A DNA stretch of 64,000 nt, from positions 295,041,782 through 295,105,781 of the forward strand of contig OX465600.1 in NCBI GenBank assembly GCA_950022295.1, given 5' to 3'. A model generated the notes under the pieces. That model made no database searches and had not been told where the DNA came from. It saw nothing but the letters and a program-made list of their open reading frames with translations. Position numbers and translations under genes: made by a program. The stretch comes from Bromus sterilis. Lineage: Eukaryota; Streptophyta; Magnoliopsida; Poales; Poaceae. Below, one piece after another: positions 1-11,620 of this stretch; within the stretch, counting starts at the first letter, position 1, and each line of letters opens with the position of its first letter.

Positions 1-1465
1 TGACCACATGTCTGACCACCAGTGCTCTGGCATGTCGTCGTGTCCCGTGCTTACTGCACGCCTCGCCGGTATCACCACGTCGAGCCTCTGATGTCCCTGG
101 TCGAGTCTCCTGGGTCGCGAACCCCACACCACCTCAACCTCCTACTGCAGAGAACCACCGATCATCCACGACCGATGCCAAGTATCACGTCTCCTTCAGA
201 CCACTGGGCCCCAGTCCAAACCACGTGTCTCTCGCTTTCCCGCCGAAATAGGCTTCGACTCTCTGCTAGCTTACGCCGTAGGCCTTCCATCAGCTCAGAG
301 TGAAGTCTTCCCTCAGACCTCAGCTCCACCTTCAACATGACTCCATCATGGTTGTACGTGCCACCTTCCTGCGCCCTGTCGACTTCAAGCTCTCATGTGT
401 GCACTGCCTTGAAGAAACCATGCCCCACTGTCATGTCGAACCACACAAGCCCTCAGACAGGCGCCACGTGTTTCCACACCCAGAAGTCGGACACCATCAG
501 CATCACACTCCTATGTCGTCGTCGCTGAAATCACCGCCATCTTCTACTTTGACCAACATCCACGTCGATCCATCAGACTGTCCAGTTTGATCCAGCCAAA
601 AAATTATCCGACTGCAACCATGCTCCACCCTGCGTCATCTCTATCCCACACATCTCCGTGCATCCCTTGACGCCCTGTGTTTGCATGATCCTGTCACGAC
701 ATACTCCAGACGGCTCCCAGTCTTATAAGCACATCGTCCGGCCTTGTCGCCTTGTCCACGCGTTTCAAACCGTCTAAGCAAACCAACCTACAACAAATCT
801 TCATGCACTGAAAATTGATTCTCTTGTCGATGCTTCATTATGGCTTCTCCGTACACGATAGCAAAAAAAATAAATGAAAGTTTGATCCATCCAAGCTACT
901 CTCGTGCACACGCATGACCCTGCAACAATGTTTCCCCCAACAAATCTCACACAACGCACTGCATGTTCTTATTTCCTCCGTATGTACCATGGTTCCTGCC
1001 AGGATGCACCAGTGCTATGGGACACTTGATCACGCCCACGAGGCCTCCTCCTGCGTGACTCTCCCTTGGCTACTTGACCAAAACGTTTACGCTGAGAAAC
1101 ATCCACTGAGACCATGAACCAGCGCCTTTGCACCGTGATTTCCTGTTTCTGCACGCCCAACGCGTCATGATCCAATTAATCGCTACATGTACAGTCCTTG
1201 CACGCGTAGCGCTTCTGTCTGCCTAGCACTCTGCCGCGTGTGTCTCCTGCCAAATAGATCTCGATGAGACCGCTTCGATTTGTGATGTTTCTCCGTGCAC
1301 TTGTCGACTTCTCTAGATCGCTTCTTCGTCCTTCCGCCGACGAAACAACTGCTTCCGTTGAATGTCCAAACGCTAACCCAAAAGCTCCGCGAACACGATC
1401 CAACCTTAATGCAGCTTCACCTCTAGATCAATATCCCACGACCTTTAACCTTGCTCTGATACCAA
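1..1465 (-). mobile_element. Internal/leader region of an LTR retrotransposon (minus strand), no gag recognised
   Basis: This stretch lies inside a retrotransposon whose LTR and primer-binding site sit at its right edge (PBS at 1453-1465, LTR at 1467-1897), so the element reads right to left and runs off the left edge of the window. No gag or pol motif was recognised on either strand, and the open frames are short and lack recognisable motifs. It may be a non-coding (LARD/TRIM-like) element or a long leader. The assignment rests only on the adjacent PBS and LTR. Confidence 0.5.
1453..1465 (-). other. Retrotransposon primer-binding site (initiator Met tRNA type)
   Basis: On the minus strand the sequence reads TTGGTATCAGAGC, the usual plant PBS complementary to the 3' end of initiator tRNA-Met. 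It lies one base from the TAACA end of the LTR at 1467-1897, which fixes the element's orientation. Confidence 0.8.
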
Positions 1466-1466
1466 T

Positions 1467-1897
1467 TGTTAGAATAATCTGAGGTCACAAATCGATCTAC
1501 CGAGGATCAAGCAATCACCACAAGCATAAGAACGACACTGAGATTTGTTAACGAGGTTCACCAGCATGGCTATATCCCCGGGGCATGACTACGGGCGCTC
1601 CTCCCCATGTACCAAATCACATGATACAGTCGACGACAAGTCCACCACGGCCATCCGACATCGCTTCGACCACCTTGCCACGGCCGGTTCGGCTGCCCCC
1701 GCCACGGACGCCGGACCATCCCGTTCGTGATCTCTGTCTAGCCTATCAACTTGTGTCTGGTCTATTTTGCTACCCCGCGTGCCTTTACATAGTAGACATG
1801 GGTTACATGTGCCCGACTCAAACACCTAACACTCCTCTATTACAAATCCAACTGTAGCACAACTCGTACACATATATTTGGCACATATATTTTAACA
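1467..1897 (-). mobile_element. 5' LTR of a minus-strand retrotransposon
   Basis: Read on the minus strand this 431-bp segment starts TGTTAAAATATATG and ends ATTCTAACA, so it has the TG...CA ends and short terminal inversion (TGTTA/TAACA) of an LTR. Its inner end is followed directly by a PBS. The partner LTR would be outside the window, so no target duplication can be tested. The outer boundary (1897) is the less certain one. Confidence 0.6.
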
Positions 1898-1900
1898 GCC

Positions 1901-2005
1901 GGACCTCTGAAGCCTCCAGCAGCGCTCCTTCCGCCTAATGTTGTATTCTTCATCGTCCAACATTGCTGGACCTCTGAAGCCTCCAACAACGCTCCTTCTG
2001 CCTAG
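1901..2005. repeat. Two-copy direct repeat, about 67-bp period
   Basis: A 38-bp segment beginning GGACCTCTGAAGCCTCCA occurs at 1901-1938 and again at 1968-2005 with a few substitutions. It sits just outside the LTR end and looks like a local tandem duplication of unknown origin. Confidence 0.7.
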
Positions 2006-2567
2006 TACTACGTTGCCTCCCACCTTAAATCTACCACAGCCAGGTGCCCTCTGCCCCCTTGCCGTCATCGCCTCATGAAGGATACCACACCTGAGAGGTA
2101 TTCGGTCAAATGCCATTGAGCGTTTTTGACATTCTTGTTGTCCCTATAGATCACGATGACATCGTACTCGGTGGTGCATGACTGACTATTATGTGATACG
2201 TGGTTGACCATGTCTACGGACTTCATAGGATGAAGCAAGCGAGCGTGAGCTCACGTATATTCGTCGAACACTTGATGAGGACGACATCAGACTCTTCAAG
2301 AAGGCCAAAATATCCTGCTTTCAGCTCGGCCAAGATATTCAGAAGTTTCAGGTCCACCCTAAGGATGCAGTTAAGACGTCCTCGATCGGACATGCCCTGA
2401 TAAATAGGAAAGCGCTCCACATAATTTTCTCTGTAAGAATTGGGACATCTTTGCCTGGTACCCATCCGATATTCCAGGGATCCCAAGGGAGATTCCAGAG
2501 CACAACTTATTCAATAGGATGACAAGCCTGTTAAACAGAGCCTACTTCAGTACTCAGAGCCAAAACG

Positions 2568-3150
2568 TAAGGGCATGTGTGAGGAGATCTTAAAGTTGCT
2601 CGAGGTTGATTTCAACTGGGAGATTAAGCACCCCGATTGGAGTGCAAACCAGGTCATGACAACACTTGGCGTTTGTTTTTCATCTTTAAGGACGTGAATC
2701 CGTTTTACCCGAAAGATCCTTATATACTATCGCGCATTGACCAGCTTGTTGATGACACTACCGGGCATAAGCTATTGTCCTTTATGGATGCATTCTCTAA
2801 TTACCACTAGATCAAGATGACGGTCTCATATTAGGAGGCCGCTACTTTCATCATCCCTTATGGTGTTTTTTTCTACATAACGATGCCTTTTGGGCTTAAG
2901 AATGTAGGAGCTACATTTGAACACATAATCCAATCTTTCTCTCACACCCAAATCAACAAGAATGTTGAGGACTTGATGCCGTGTTTATCAAAACGAAAAC
3001 ATTCAACACCCTCCTAACCGACCTAGAGATTATGTTTGCATTATGCACATGTTTAACATCAAGATGATTCCGAAAAGTGCATCATTGGCGTTCCATCCGG
3101 TAAGATGATGGGTTTCATCGTTTCCCAGTATGACATCGAGGACAAAACAG
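2568..3150 (+). pseudogene. Ty3/gypsy reverse transcriptase relic
   Basis: From 2691 one frame reads DVNPFYPKDPYILSRID, then LLSFMDAFSNYH, IKMTVSY and YITMPFGLKNVGATFE. These match in order the gypsy RT block (D-x-N-x-x-x-PKD-x-x-x-L-x-RID, LLSF-D-A-x-S-x-Y, TMPFGLKN-A-GAT-x). Upstream, IKHPDWSANQVM resembles the block preceding RT, and downstream GVPSGKMMGFIVSQ resembles the post-RT block. Two in-frame stops (after NYH and after VSY) and frame changes show it is dead. The YVDD-type catalytic motif is not readable. The family call is from remembered consensus. Confidence 0.8.
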
Positions 3151-3309
3151 ATAATGTCAAAACGACAGCGAATTACTCCTACAATGATGATTACTCATGT
3201 ATGTTCGTCGTACACAAGGATTACATCTGCAATGACTTAGCACGTAACCATCTAAACTACGAAATTTGGGTAAAATTTCAAGCACCTTTACTCATACGTT
3301 ATAGTACAT

Positions 3310-3990
3310 CATGTATTTTATATGCAAAATATATTGAAGAAATTCATTGCGGACGTATCTTATTCATCCATAACTCCAGTGGAAGTTCATTCTCTAGACA
3401 TAGAGAAAGATTCATTTAGACCACGAGATAATGAAAATGAGATATCGGGGCACAAGATTTCGTATCCTAATGTCATTGGATCCAACAAACACAATTGGTT
3501 GGGACTCAAGAATATTTTACGATATCTTGAAGGCATCAAACATCTTGTTATAGTTTTTTGTTTAAGAGAAATATGGAGATCAATATCATTGGATAAAATA
3601 GTCAGATCTCCACTATGTTAGATCATAGACAAGCTTTGTGTTCGTACTAGGTGCGGTAACCATCCCATGAAAGTCTTTAAAACAGATCTTAGAGGCTACA
3701 TCCACCAATCATTGTCTCAAGATGCTGTTGTTTGTGTTTATTGGACGCAAACATGTTACATAATAAGCAATACCAAAACAAGTTCATATGTCATACTTTT
3801 TGTTTGCCCATTGGAGTTTTTAGAAAAGTATACACAACATATCTATTGTGCTCTAAACTCTATGAATCTTCTCTTATTGAGTTAAAAAGAGACTATTATC
3901 ATCATATGTCATATCATTTTCTCCTTATATATTTCCACTGGATTTTAAAGGACTTTTCAATGGCATATCAGGTCACACTCTTTCCTTTAT
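3310..3990 (+). pseudogene. Ty1/copia pol (RT/RNase H region) relic
   Basis: The frame at 3322-3621 contains FRPRDNENEISGHKISYPN followed after a gap by HNWLGLKNILRYLEGIKH. These resemble the copia segment PFRP+D-x-E-x-I-LG-x-x-x-PY-x-x-IG and the later RHW-x-G-x-K-x-ILRYL-x-GT block. The part normally between them is missing, and downstream frames shift and stop repeatedly. It abuts the gypsy relic, so two unrelated dead elements are joined here. Confidence 0.5.
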
Positions 3991-4744
3991 GAGATGCCTC
4001 TCAAAGTTTCTCATAAGAGTTTTTTAATTAGGCGATATATGCAATACTTTATATTTGTACTCACTTGGATTTTAAAGAAAAGTACACAAAGCATATTTAT
4101 TATTTTTTCATACTCACCAACGAGTTTTCTCTTTCTTGAAAGTGTTTCCTGAAATGGGTTGCATCATTCTTCCTTATATTTTGTTCCATCGAGTTTAAAG
4201 GGGTTTTAGCAACATATCTGCATTATTCTCCTTATATTTTTCCACGTTTTTTTGGAGGATTCCATCTCAAGATGAAGATAATAAACATTCACAAGACAAA
4301 CATATACAAGGAGTCTTTATCGAAATGACTTACATTCATAAAGACAAGCATTGATTAGGAAAGTTTTTAGAAAATAATTAAATAAGATAATTAAATGATA
4401 ACCTCTGGGTATTAGAAACCGATTTATGTATAGTGACCGTCATTGGTACTTTTTTATAAGGGTCGCCTCCACATATGATTGTATATATAGTGTCTTTCAT
4501 CATCAATACAGATAAACAATTCATTCAATATTTCTTACTTTAGCAATTTTCTTCCCTAGAGACTAGAGAGAATGACCAATTTTCTCAAGAGAGAAAAATA
4601 CAAAGCACAAAAAGTGTACTTGAACTATCCAACAGAACTTGTGCATGCACAGCCGTAGATACGATTTCTTTTCCATGTCTTATCATTCGATGAAAATGAT
4701 TTCAGTCACAATCATATGCAAAGGTCAATTCATCGTAGAACCAT
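3991..4744. other. AT-rich retrotransposon-derived spacer
   Basis: No gene is visible. The sequence continues the copia-like relic without readable motifs. A TATATATAG run near 4480 could be an old LTR promoter, but no LTR ends or PBS were found. Confidence 0.4.
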
Positions 4745-5000
4745 TTGGCTTGCCCTGGTTTGCTAAGATTTGTTTATGGACCAGGTTATTTTTGCCTGTT
4801 TGAACGCTCCCGAGTTAGGCAATGAGGTCAGATTAGAACCAGAAATGTATTACTGCCGGAGACTTTCCCCTTCCGCCGGCTAATTGCGAATTAGCCCACC
4901 TTAATTTCACATTTTCAGAAGTTCCGGAGGCTAGTTGACTGATGGATTTTAAGTTTTAAGTTTTTCCTTGACGGCAACTAGCCACCAACTCCCTGCTGTT
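4745..5000 (+). promoter_or_regulatory. Displaced distal promoter of the WAK-A pseudogene
   Basis: This block matches 19895-20130, directly upstream of the intact WAK-B gene. Shared landmarks in order are a CCTGGTTTGCTAAGA-like run, a TGTTTGAACGCTCCCGAGT-like run, a GCCGGCTAA-like run, a GGCTAGTT run, and a TTGACGG-AACTAGC-like run followed by CAACTCC. In WAK-B it is followed within about 40 bp by the CGCCCAGTGGTAAG block. In WAK-A the corresponding CGCCCATTGGTAAG block is at about 7304, so about 2.3 kb of inserted DNA splits this promoter. Confidence 0.7.
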
Positions 5001-5265
5001 ATTAATTAAAAATACGTTTAGATACTAGTAAATTAAATGATGAACAAAACCAGCACTACATCCATTACAATTTATAAAGTCTGCACGTAACACTATGTTG
5101 TCAATATAACCAACATAAAATAAAATATTTAAATAAAAATTATACCATTTAAAAATACAACATTTAAAGTTTCTATTGATATGCTTTTTATAATATTTAT
5201 TTTATGTTATATTGATTAAATTAATGATTTAATGGTATGTGTAGGTCTTATGATGTAGTATAAGA

Positions 5266-6137
5266 CTAGGACAATGCCCGTGCGTTGCAACGGGATAAAT
5301 TTTTAACCTTGTGATAAAATACCTATGATGTACGTAAAATTAACTTTATATATTTTAAAAAAGTGCAAGCGCATATAAAAAATTAACAAATGTGAACACT
5401 TTTCATGATTTTTTTGTGGGTACACTTTCATGAGATAGCTACATGAAGGTTTTTGAAACGAATCACACAAAAAATTAAAATCCTGTGAACCTTTTTTTGG
5501 GATATTTCAAGCAATATTATTTAATAAAAATAAAGATTGTTTAAAACAACGGGAGAAAATTGTAATCTTATGATAAAATACCTATATTTTACGTAAAATT
5601 AACTTTATATATTTTAGAAAGGCGCAAACGCATTTAAGATAATAAAAAAAATTAAAATGTGTGAACACTTTTCATAAGTTTTTTTATGGGTATACTTTTT
5701 CGTGAGTTAGATACACGTAGGATTTTGGATTAAAACCAACATCAAGTCACACCCATTGAAAAAAAGTTTAAGAAGAAAGATAAGATATTTATAATAAAAT
5801 GAGAGATATTTTTATTTTTCAAGAAGAAGATATAAAAGGTATTTTTCTTAATTTTGGAGCGCTAAAGAAACTACAACAAATTTAAGAAAATGCATCTTAC
5901 ATTATGTAATTTGATAAAAAGGGCAAAGTGGTCATCCATTTAACTTGCTCAATCGCATTTTTTCAGTGGCTACGGCCCAAGAAAAAAAGTCCAACAAAGC
6001 CGAACGAACATGCGGCAAAAAGCGTGATCGATTTATCTCATGTGCGCATTTTTTGTCCCATCGAAAGAGGCCCAACAAGCCGAGCAAAAAGAACAGGGAG
6101 ACTAAGAAATCCATCACGCTTTATTATTAGGTATGGA
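5266..6137 (-). mobile_element. Non-autonomous Helitron (nested, upstream of WAK-A)
   Basis: On the minus strand the segment ends with a GC-rich hairpin, CCCGT-TGCAACGC-ACGGG, followed by CATTGTC and the terminal CTAG, then a flanking T. The other end begins TCCATACCTAATAATAA after a flanking A. That is the Helitron arrangement A|TC...hairpin...CTRR|T, with no target duplication or terminal inverted repeat. It is 872 bp, AT-rich and has no Rep/helicase, so it is non-autonomous. It contains two partly similar halves (around 5300-5480 and 5560-5730). It sits exactly at the 3' edge of a second element of the same family. Confidence 0.65.
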
Positions 6138-7247
6138 TAGCAAACATGCCCGTGCGTTGCAATGGGACAAAATAAAAAAGTTTATTTTAAACCCTAAACT
6201 CGTAGTTGTTCGGGACTTTAATCCGGAAATTGAAATGACTATCGTTTATACACTGAACTAATGAATCCCGATTTAAATTGAAATGATACCTCTTTAGCGC
6301 ACCAGGAAATAGAGGATTCCGTCGGGGTGTGTGTGTGTGTGTGGATATTAGAACAAACTCAGTCAGCCCATTAGCACTGAAAAAACTATTCGTACTAAAA
6401 AATTTAAAAAAATAAAAAATGCTTGCACTTAAAATACTTGCTCTCCTCGGAACATTTTTATTTCTTTTTAATTCTTCTTTTACATCAGTAAGATGTTTGC
6501 ACTCAAAAAATAATATTTCAAAAGATGTTCATACATAAAAAAGTGTATAAAAATCCGTGAATGCATTTATTAAATATTCTGTACTTTAAGAAATGCGTTA
6601 AAATATTGTTGCGTTTAAATGTGTTTATTTATTTACACATAAACTTTTTTAGTTTAAATTTATACAAAATAATTATTATTTCCAATTGCAAACAATTTTT
6701 AAAATGTGTGATTATTTAAAAAATCAAAGAATTTTAAAATTTATGAAAGTGCAGAGGAAGCACGCTAGCGACTTGAAATACTGGTGCATTTAAATTCGTT
6801 TAAGTATTTACACATAAATGTTTTTTTGTTTCAATTTTTACAAAATAATTATTATTTTTAAGTGCAAACAATTTTTAAAATGTGTGATTATTAAAAAAAA
6901 TAAAAAAAATTAAATTTATGAGAAGTGTTAGTGCAGAGGAAGCACGCGAGCGACTGCGTTTATATCCTCGAACATTTTCTTTTGTTAAAAAAGAAAATAC
7001 ATAATGAAAAAACCTAAATAAACAGAACCTAACTCGGCCCATTAGATGGGCCAGCTTCTTTCGTTGCTCAGGCGTGACATGCGAAAGATGGGCTGAGGCC
7101 CAGACAGTGCAACGTTTTTTACTTTTGTTTTTGCTAGAAACTGTGGACTGCGGGTTAATTTACTAAAACGTGAGGGGCTTTTCTGAAAAATCACCATGAC
7201 GGAAGGAGAAACCAACCTTTTTTTATTATTAGGGTAATATTTATTGA
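6138..7247 (-). mobile_element. Second, degenerate Helitron of the same family
   Basis: The left end carries the same hairpin motif (CCCGTGCGTTGCAATGGG on the plus strand) with a degenerate ATAG in place of CTAG. The right end repeats the family's 5' terminus on the minus strand (plus-strand TTATTATTAGGGTAAT...TTGA followed by T). Internal sequence is AT-rich with a GT microsatellite (6327-6342) and a duplicated ~200-bp block ending GTGCAGAGGAAGCACGC-GCGAC (around 6600-6770 and 6790-6955). The left boundary is blurred because the other Helitron inserted there. Confidence 0.5.
6327..6342. repeat. GT microsatellite
   Basis: Eight uninterrupted GT units inside the Helitron-derived region. Confidence 0.9.
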
Positions 7248-8308
7248 TAGAGTCTAATTCGTTATTTTTCGGTTTTTTCACACGTACAATTTTCAATTAA
7301 AAGCACGCCCATTGGTAAGTAGTGCAGGGCTGGCCCTTGTACTTCAGAGAATGTACGCATGTACGGAGGCTTAACCACCAAGATCATCAACGAACAATGT
7401 CGTCGATGGCATGGATGTTGGTGCTATTGGCATTAGCTGCATGGGCAGTCACCGCCTCTTGCTCTGTGAAGCCAGGCTGCCAGGCGCGATGCGGCGGCGT
7501 TGACATCCCGTACCCGTTCGGCATCGGCGCCGGCTGCTTCCGCCCGGGCTTCCAGATCGCCTGCGATAACACGACGCCACCGTGGAGGGCAACACGCGCC
7601 CGGAGCCCGTACCCGTGCTGAAACTGACGGTGACGCCGCGCGCGCAGGCGCGGGTGCTGCTGCCGGTGGCGCACCAGTGCTTCGATGCCGCCGGCAACGA
7701 GACCGCCGGCACCTTCGACGGCAGTCTGAGGGTCAACTCGGCGGGCGTGTACCGCATCTCCAGCACGGCGAACGAGCTCTTCGTCCTCGGCTGCAGCACC
7801 TTCATCTACGCCGGCAGAGGGACGCGGGGTCTCCGGCGCAAGAACGCCACCACCTACGCCTACTTCAGCGGGTGCGTGGCCTACTGCAACGGCGCCAAGA
7901 GCGCGCGGGACGGCAAGTGCGACTGCATCGGATGCTGCCGCGTCGACATCCCGCCGGCGCTCACCAACACCAGGATGAGGTTCGGCAGGTGGCCGCACGC
8001 CGGCGTGGAGTTCAGCCCCTGCAACTACGCCTTCATCGTGGAGCGGGGCCACTACGTCTTCCGGGCCGCCGACCTGAGGAGGACACCGGAGCTGGACCCG
8101 GCCAGGCGCTGGAGCATGCCGCTGTGGCTCGACTGGGCCATCCGCAACGGCAGTAACTCCCTGTCGTGCCCGGCGGCGAGAAAAACGCCGGGATACGCTT
8201 GCGTGAGCAACCGCAGCAAGTGCGCGAATTCCACCAACGGCATGGGATATTTCTGTGTTTGCAGTAAAGGCTACGAGGGCAACCCATACATTCACAACGG
8301 ATGCACAG

Positions 8309-8867
8309 GTAAGAGCATCTTTAGTCGAACTCTTTAAAATTTAGTTCCTCAAACACTTCTTAAACCTAAGTCCTCAATTTTGAAGAGTTAAATAGAAACA
8401 GTTTTTTAGCCAAAATCTTAAAATTTAACTCTCGTTTTTTGTATTTTTTTTAATTTTTGGTTTAGATACTTCATTTCAAATACATATTTCACACAATGGC
8501 GGAGCTGGGATTAGCTGACGCCCTGGGCGAGAAACAAAGGGCTAAAAACTACCTCAATTTTTTAAAAGTTCCAAGGCATACAAAAATCAAACTATGTTGC
8601 ATACCTGGTATGAAATCAAACATAATATTCAATAATAGTATTTGTTTCATGATGGATCAAATAATAAAGAAAAAAGATGACTAGAGGTTCATCTATCAGA
8701 AGTTCAGAACTTGGACCGCTTGCTGAAAGGTTGGAGGGCCAACCAGGCAGCCGAGTCCAAAACAACGAAATTAGCGATCCTCTTCTAGATCAAGGGCTTG
8801 GATTCACTGGCTGACTCCACGTGGCTCTCAGATTCCTAGTGGGACATTCGTTATTCCTTTCAGCGTT
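8309..8867. other. WAK-A intron 1, 5' part
   Basis: AT-rich intron sequence following the GTAAGA donor. No gene, RNA or complete element was recognised before the CACTA insertion at 8868. Confidence 0.6.
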
Positions 8868-9489
8868 CACTACGGGACTGACCACCAACACCTACGGCCG
8901 TCCGCTACGCCGACGGCCAAATGTCAAGGCCGTCGGCGTAGATCTTGAGGAAGGGAGGGCAGTTGTGTGGCCGTCGGCGTCAGAAAGTCGTCGGCGTACG
9001 TGGAGCTACGCCGACGGCCACCGTCGATATATAAACCGAACCTATGACGACATCATACGACCCAACGACACAAGCCCTACTCCGACGGCAATGTTGTCGG
9101 CTTACGTCTTTTCCTACAAAATTAAAAAAAAATGATTTTTTTTTCAAATAGGGATACGTCTACGGCTAGGCCGTCGGCGTAGCAATAAAGAAAAAATAAA
9201 TAAAAATAGTTAATAATTCATAAAATAAAAAATTGATTTAAAAAAAATTCAAACGGGGATACGCCTACGACCAGGCCGTCGGCGTAACAATAAAAAAATA
9301 ATTAATAATGAAAAAAATTCAAAAACAATTTTGATAATTTTAAAAATAAAACTAATAAATAAATAAATATATTCAAACGGGGATACGCCTACGGCCAGGT
9401 CGTCGATGTAACAATAAAAAGTAATTAATAACTAAAAAAAGTACAATTTGTTTTCAAACTCTTGCAAAAAAAATCAAACTCTTGCAAAA

Positions 9490-11620
9490 GATTTTTTTGA
9501 ATTATTTTTGTCGATTTTAAAAAGTGGTCAAAACGGGAGACATGGTCGGTGATAACTAGGGGTGGAATCTTGCAAAACTCTTGTGGATCTCTGATGAAAT
9601 GACTACTTATGTACCTAGAAATGATTTTTTGAAAAAATAAAGAGCAAACTATCAAGGACATGTAGTTCAAATTTGACCCCGCTCCAACTAATTCTAAGGA
9701 AATTTGTCTTTTTTGAGGTATATAGAAACGTTTTACATGGAATTTTTGGTCAATTTTAAATAAAATACGGTCTAGTATTTTACAATAATGAAGTGGTTCA
9801 AGTTCACATCAAATATTTGCTAGATCCTTCACAAAAAACCTCTACTTTTGTCACTCGAAAAATGAAAAATTGATTTTCGTGCAAAGAAAATAAAAACTTC
9901 CTTTGGCAAACTTGTTGGTTAGTGTAATATACACACATGTGCAAAATATGAGATCATATGGGAAAACTATCTTTTGAAACTAACTATAACATCCGTCATT
10001 TGGCTTGAAAGTCATGAATCTTCATACTCGATAGCTCATTTTGAAAAGACTTTTTAAGATATTTTCTTATTCCAAGTTTGTTGTTTTTTATGGTTACTAA
10101 GACATAAATTAGGATGCAATGCAATTTTTTTTACATTTTTTTACATTTTTTTTGTTTTTTGAAGTATTTTTGTCCATTTCAAAAAGTGGACAAAACGGGG
10201 GGCATGACCAGTGATAGCTACGGCTGGAATCCTGCAAAACTCTTGGTGGATCCCTGAGGAAATGACTACTTGTGTACCTAGAAATGATTTTTTGAAAAAA
10301 TAAATAGCAAACTATCAAACACATGTAGTTTAAATTTGACCCTGTTCCAACGGAATCTGTGGAAATTTGTCTTTTCCAGGAGAGGTATATAAAAAAACAT
10401 TTTACATGGAAACTTTGGTCAATTGTAAATAAAATATGGTCTAGTATTTTACAAAAATGAATTGGTTCAAGTTCACATCAAATAGTTGATAGATCCTTCA
10501 CAAAAAACCCCTACTTTTGTCACTCGAAGAATGAAAAATAATTTTTTCGTGCAAAGAAAATAAAAACTTCTTTTGGCAAACTTGTTGGGTAGTGTAATAT
10601 ACAGACATGTGCAAAATATGAGATCATTTAGGAAAACTATCCTTTAACACTAACTATAACATCCATCATTCGGCTTGAAAGTCATGAATCTTCATACTCA
10701 ATTGGTAATTCAAAGATGAGCCCAGGCTCATCTAGTCCTGGGCAAAAGATCTTTAAAAAGACATTCGAAAAAAGTTCAAAAAAATCTAAATTTTTTTGTG
10801 GTGAAAGATTCTTATATGCGAGATGTTTCTGCAAAATTTGGAGAAGTTTGGATTTTTGGAGAGCGCGTGGAGAAAAAGACAAATTCTGTCCGGAATAGTG
10901 CGTGAATAGTGTCTTCGTGAGAAGCAGATAATTTCTCTTTTTTGCCGCGCACTCTCCAGAGGTTCGAACTTCTCCAAATTTTGCACGAACATCTCTTCCA
11001 AAAACATCTTCCACCACAAAAAAATTTGGATTTTTTTGAGCTTTTTTCATATTTTTTTAGTTTTTCTGGGTGCGGATGCACCTGGGTGCAGAAACGCCGC
11101 TCCCATACTCAATAGCTTATTTTGAAATGAACTTTTAAGATATTTGCCTTATTCCAAGTTTGTTGCTTTGTATGGTTACTAAGAAATAAATTAGGATGCA
11201 ACACGAAGGTTTTACATTTTTTTGATTTTTTTGAATTATTTTTATCGATTTCAAAAAGTGGTCAAAACGGGGGGCATGACCGGTGATATCTTGGTGTGGA
11301 ATCTTGCAAAACTCTTGGTGGATCCCTTGTGAAATGACTACTTGTGTACCTAGAAATAATTTAAAAAAATAAAGAACAAACTATCAAGCACATGTAGTTC
11401 AAATTTGACCCCGCTCCAGCCGAATCTGCGAAAATTTGTCTTTTTAAGGAGAGGTATATAAAAAACATTTTACATGCAAACTTTGTTCAATTGTAAATAA
11501 TATATGGTTTAGTATTTTACCAAAAGAAAATGGTTTAAGTTGACATCAAATATTTGGTAGATCCTTCACAAAAAAACCCTACTTTTGTCACTCGAAAAAT
11601 GAAAAATGGTTTTTCAAAAT
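9490..11620. repeat. Three tandem ~660-bp units inside the CACTA element
   Basis: A unit starting with a T-rich run and TTTTTGTCGATTT-AAAAAGTGG, then CAAAACGGG, CTTGCAAAACTCTTG, GAAATGACTACTT, ATGTAGTTCAAATTTGACC and CTTTTGTCACTCGAA, starts at about 9490, 10145 and 11222. The spacing of copies 2 and 3 exceeds 660 bp by about 411 bp, which is the length of the MITE at 10703-11104 plus its target duplication. Copies differ by scattered substitutions, so the amplification is old. The third copy is truncated at its right. Confidence 0.8.
10703..11104. mobile_element. Mutator-type MITE with 9-bp target duplication
   Basis: The flanks are identical 9-bp direct repeats ATACTCAAT (10694-10702 and 11105-11113). 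The uninterrupted sister copy of the host repeat reads CATACTCGATAGCTCATTTTG across this point, which proves insertion. The 402-bp element is a long imperfect palindrome: an AAAAAAATCTAAATTTTTTTGTGG-like arm near 10780 pairs with CCACAAAAAAATTTGGATTTTT near 11015, and GCAAAATTTGGAGAAGTTTG near 10831 pairs with AACTTCTCCAAATTTTGCA near 10968. Long arms and a 9-bp duplication indicate a foldback MULE-type MITE. It has no coding capacity. Confidence 0.85.

Noticed and set aside
7387..8295. Long minus-strand open frame (302 aa) over WAK-A exon 1
   Set aside because: It is the antisense shadow of a very GC-rich exon; its composition (Arg/Ala/Val/Pro-rich, no domain) and the conserved plus-strand cysteine pattern show the plus strand is the coding one.
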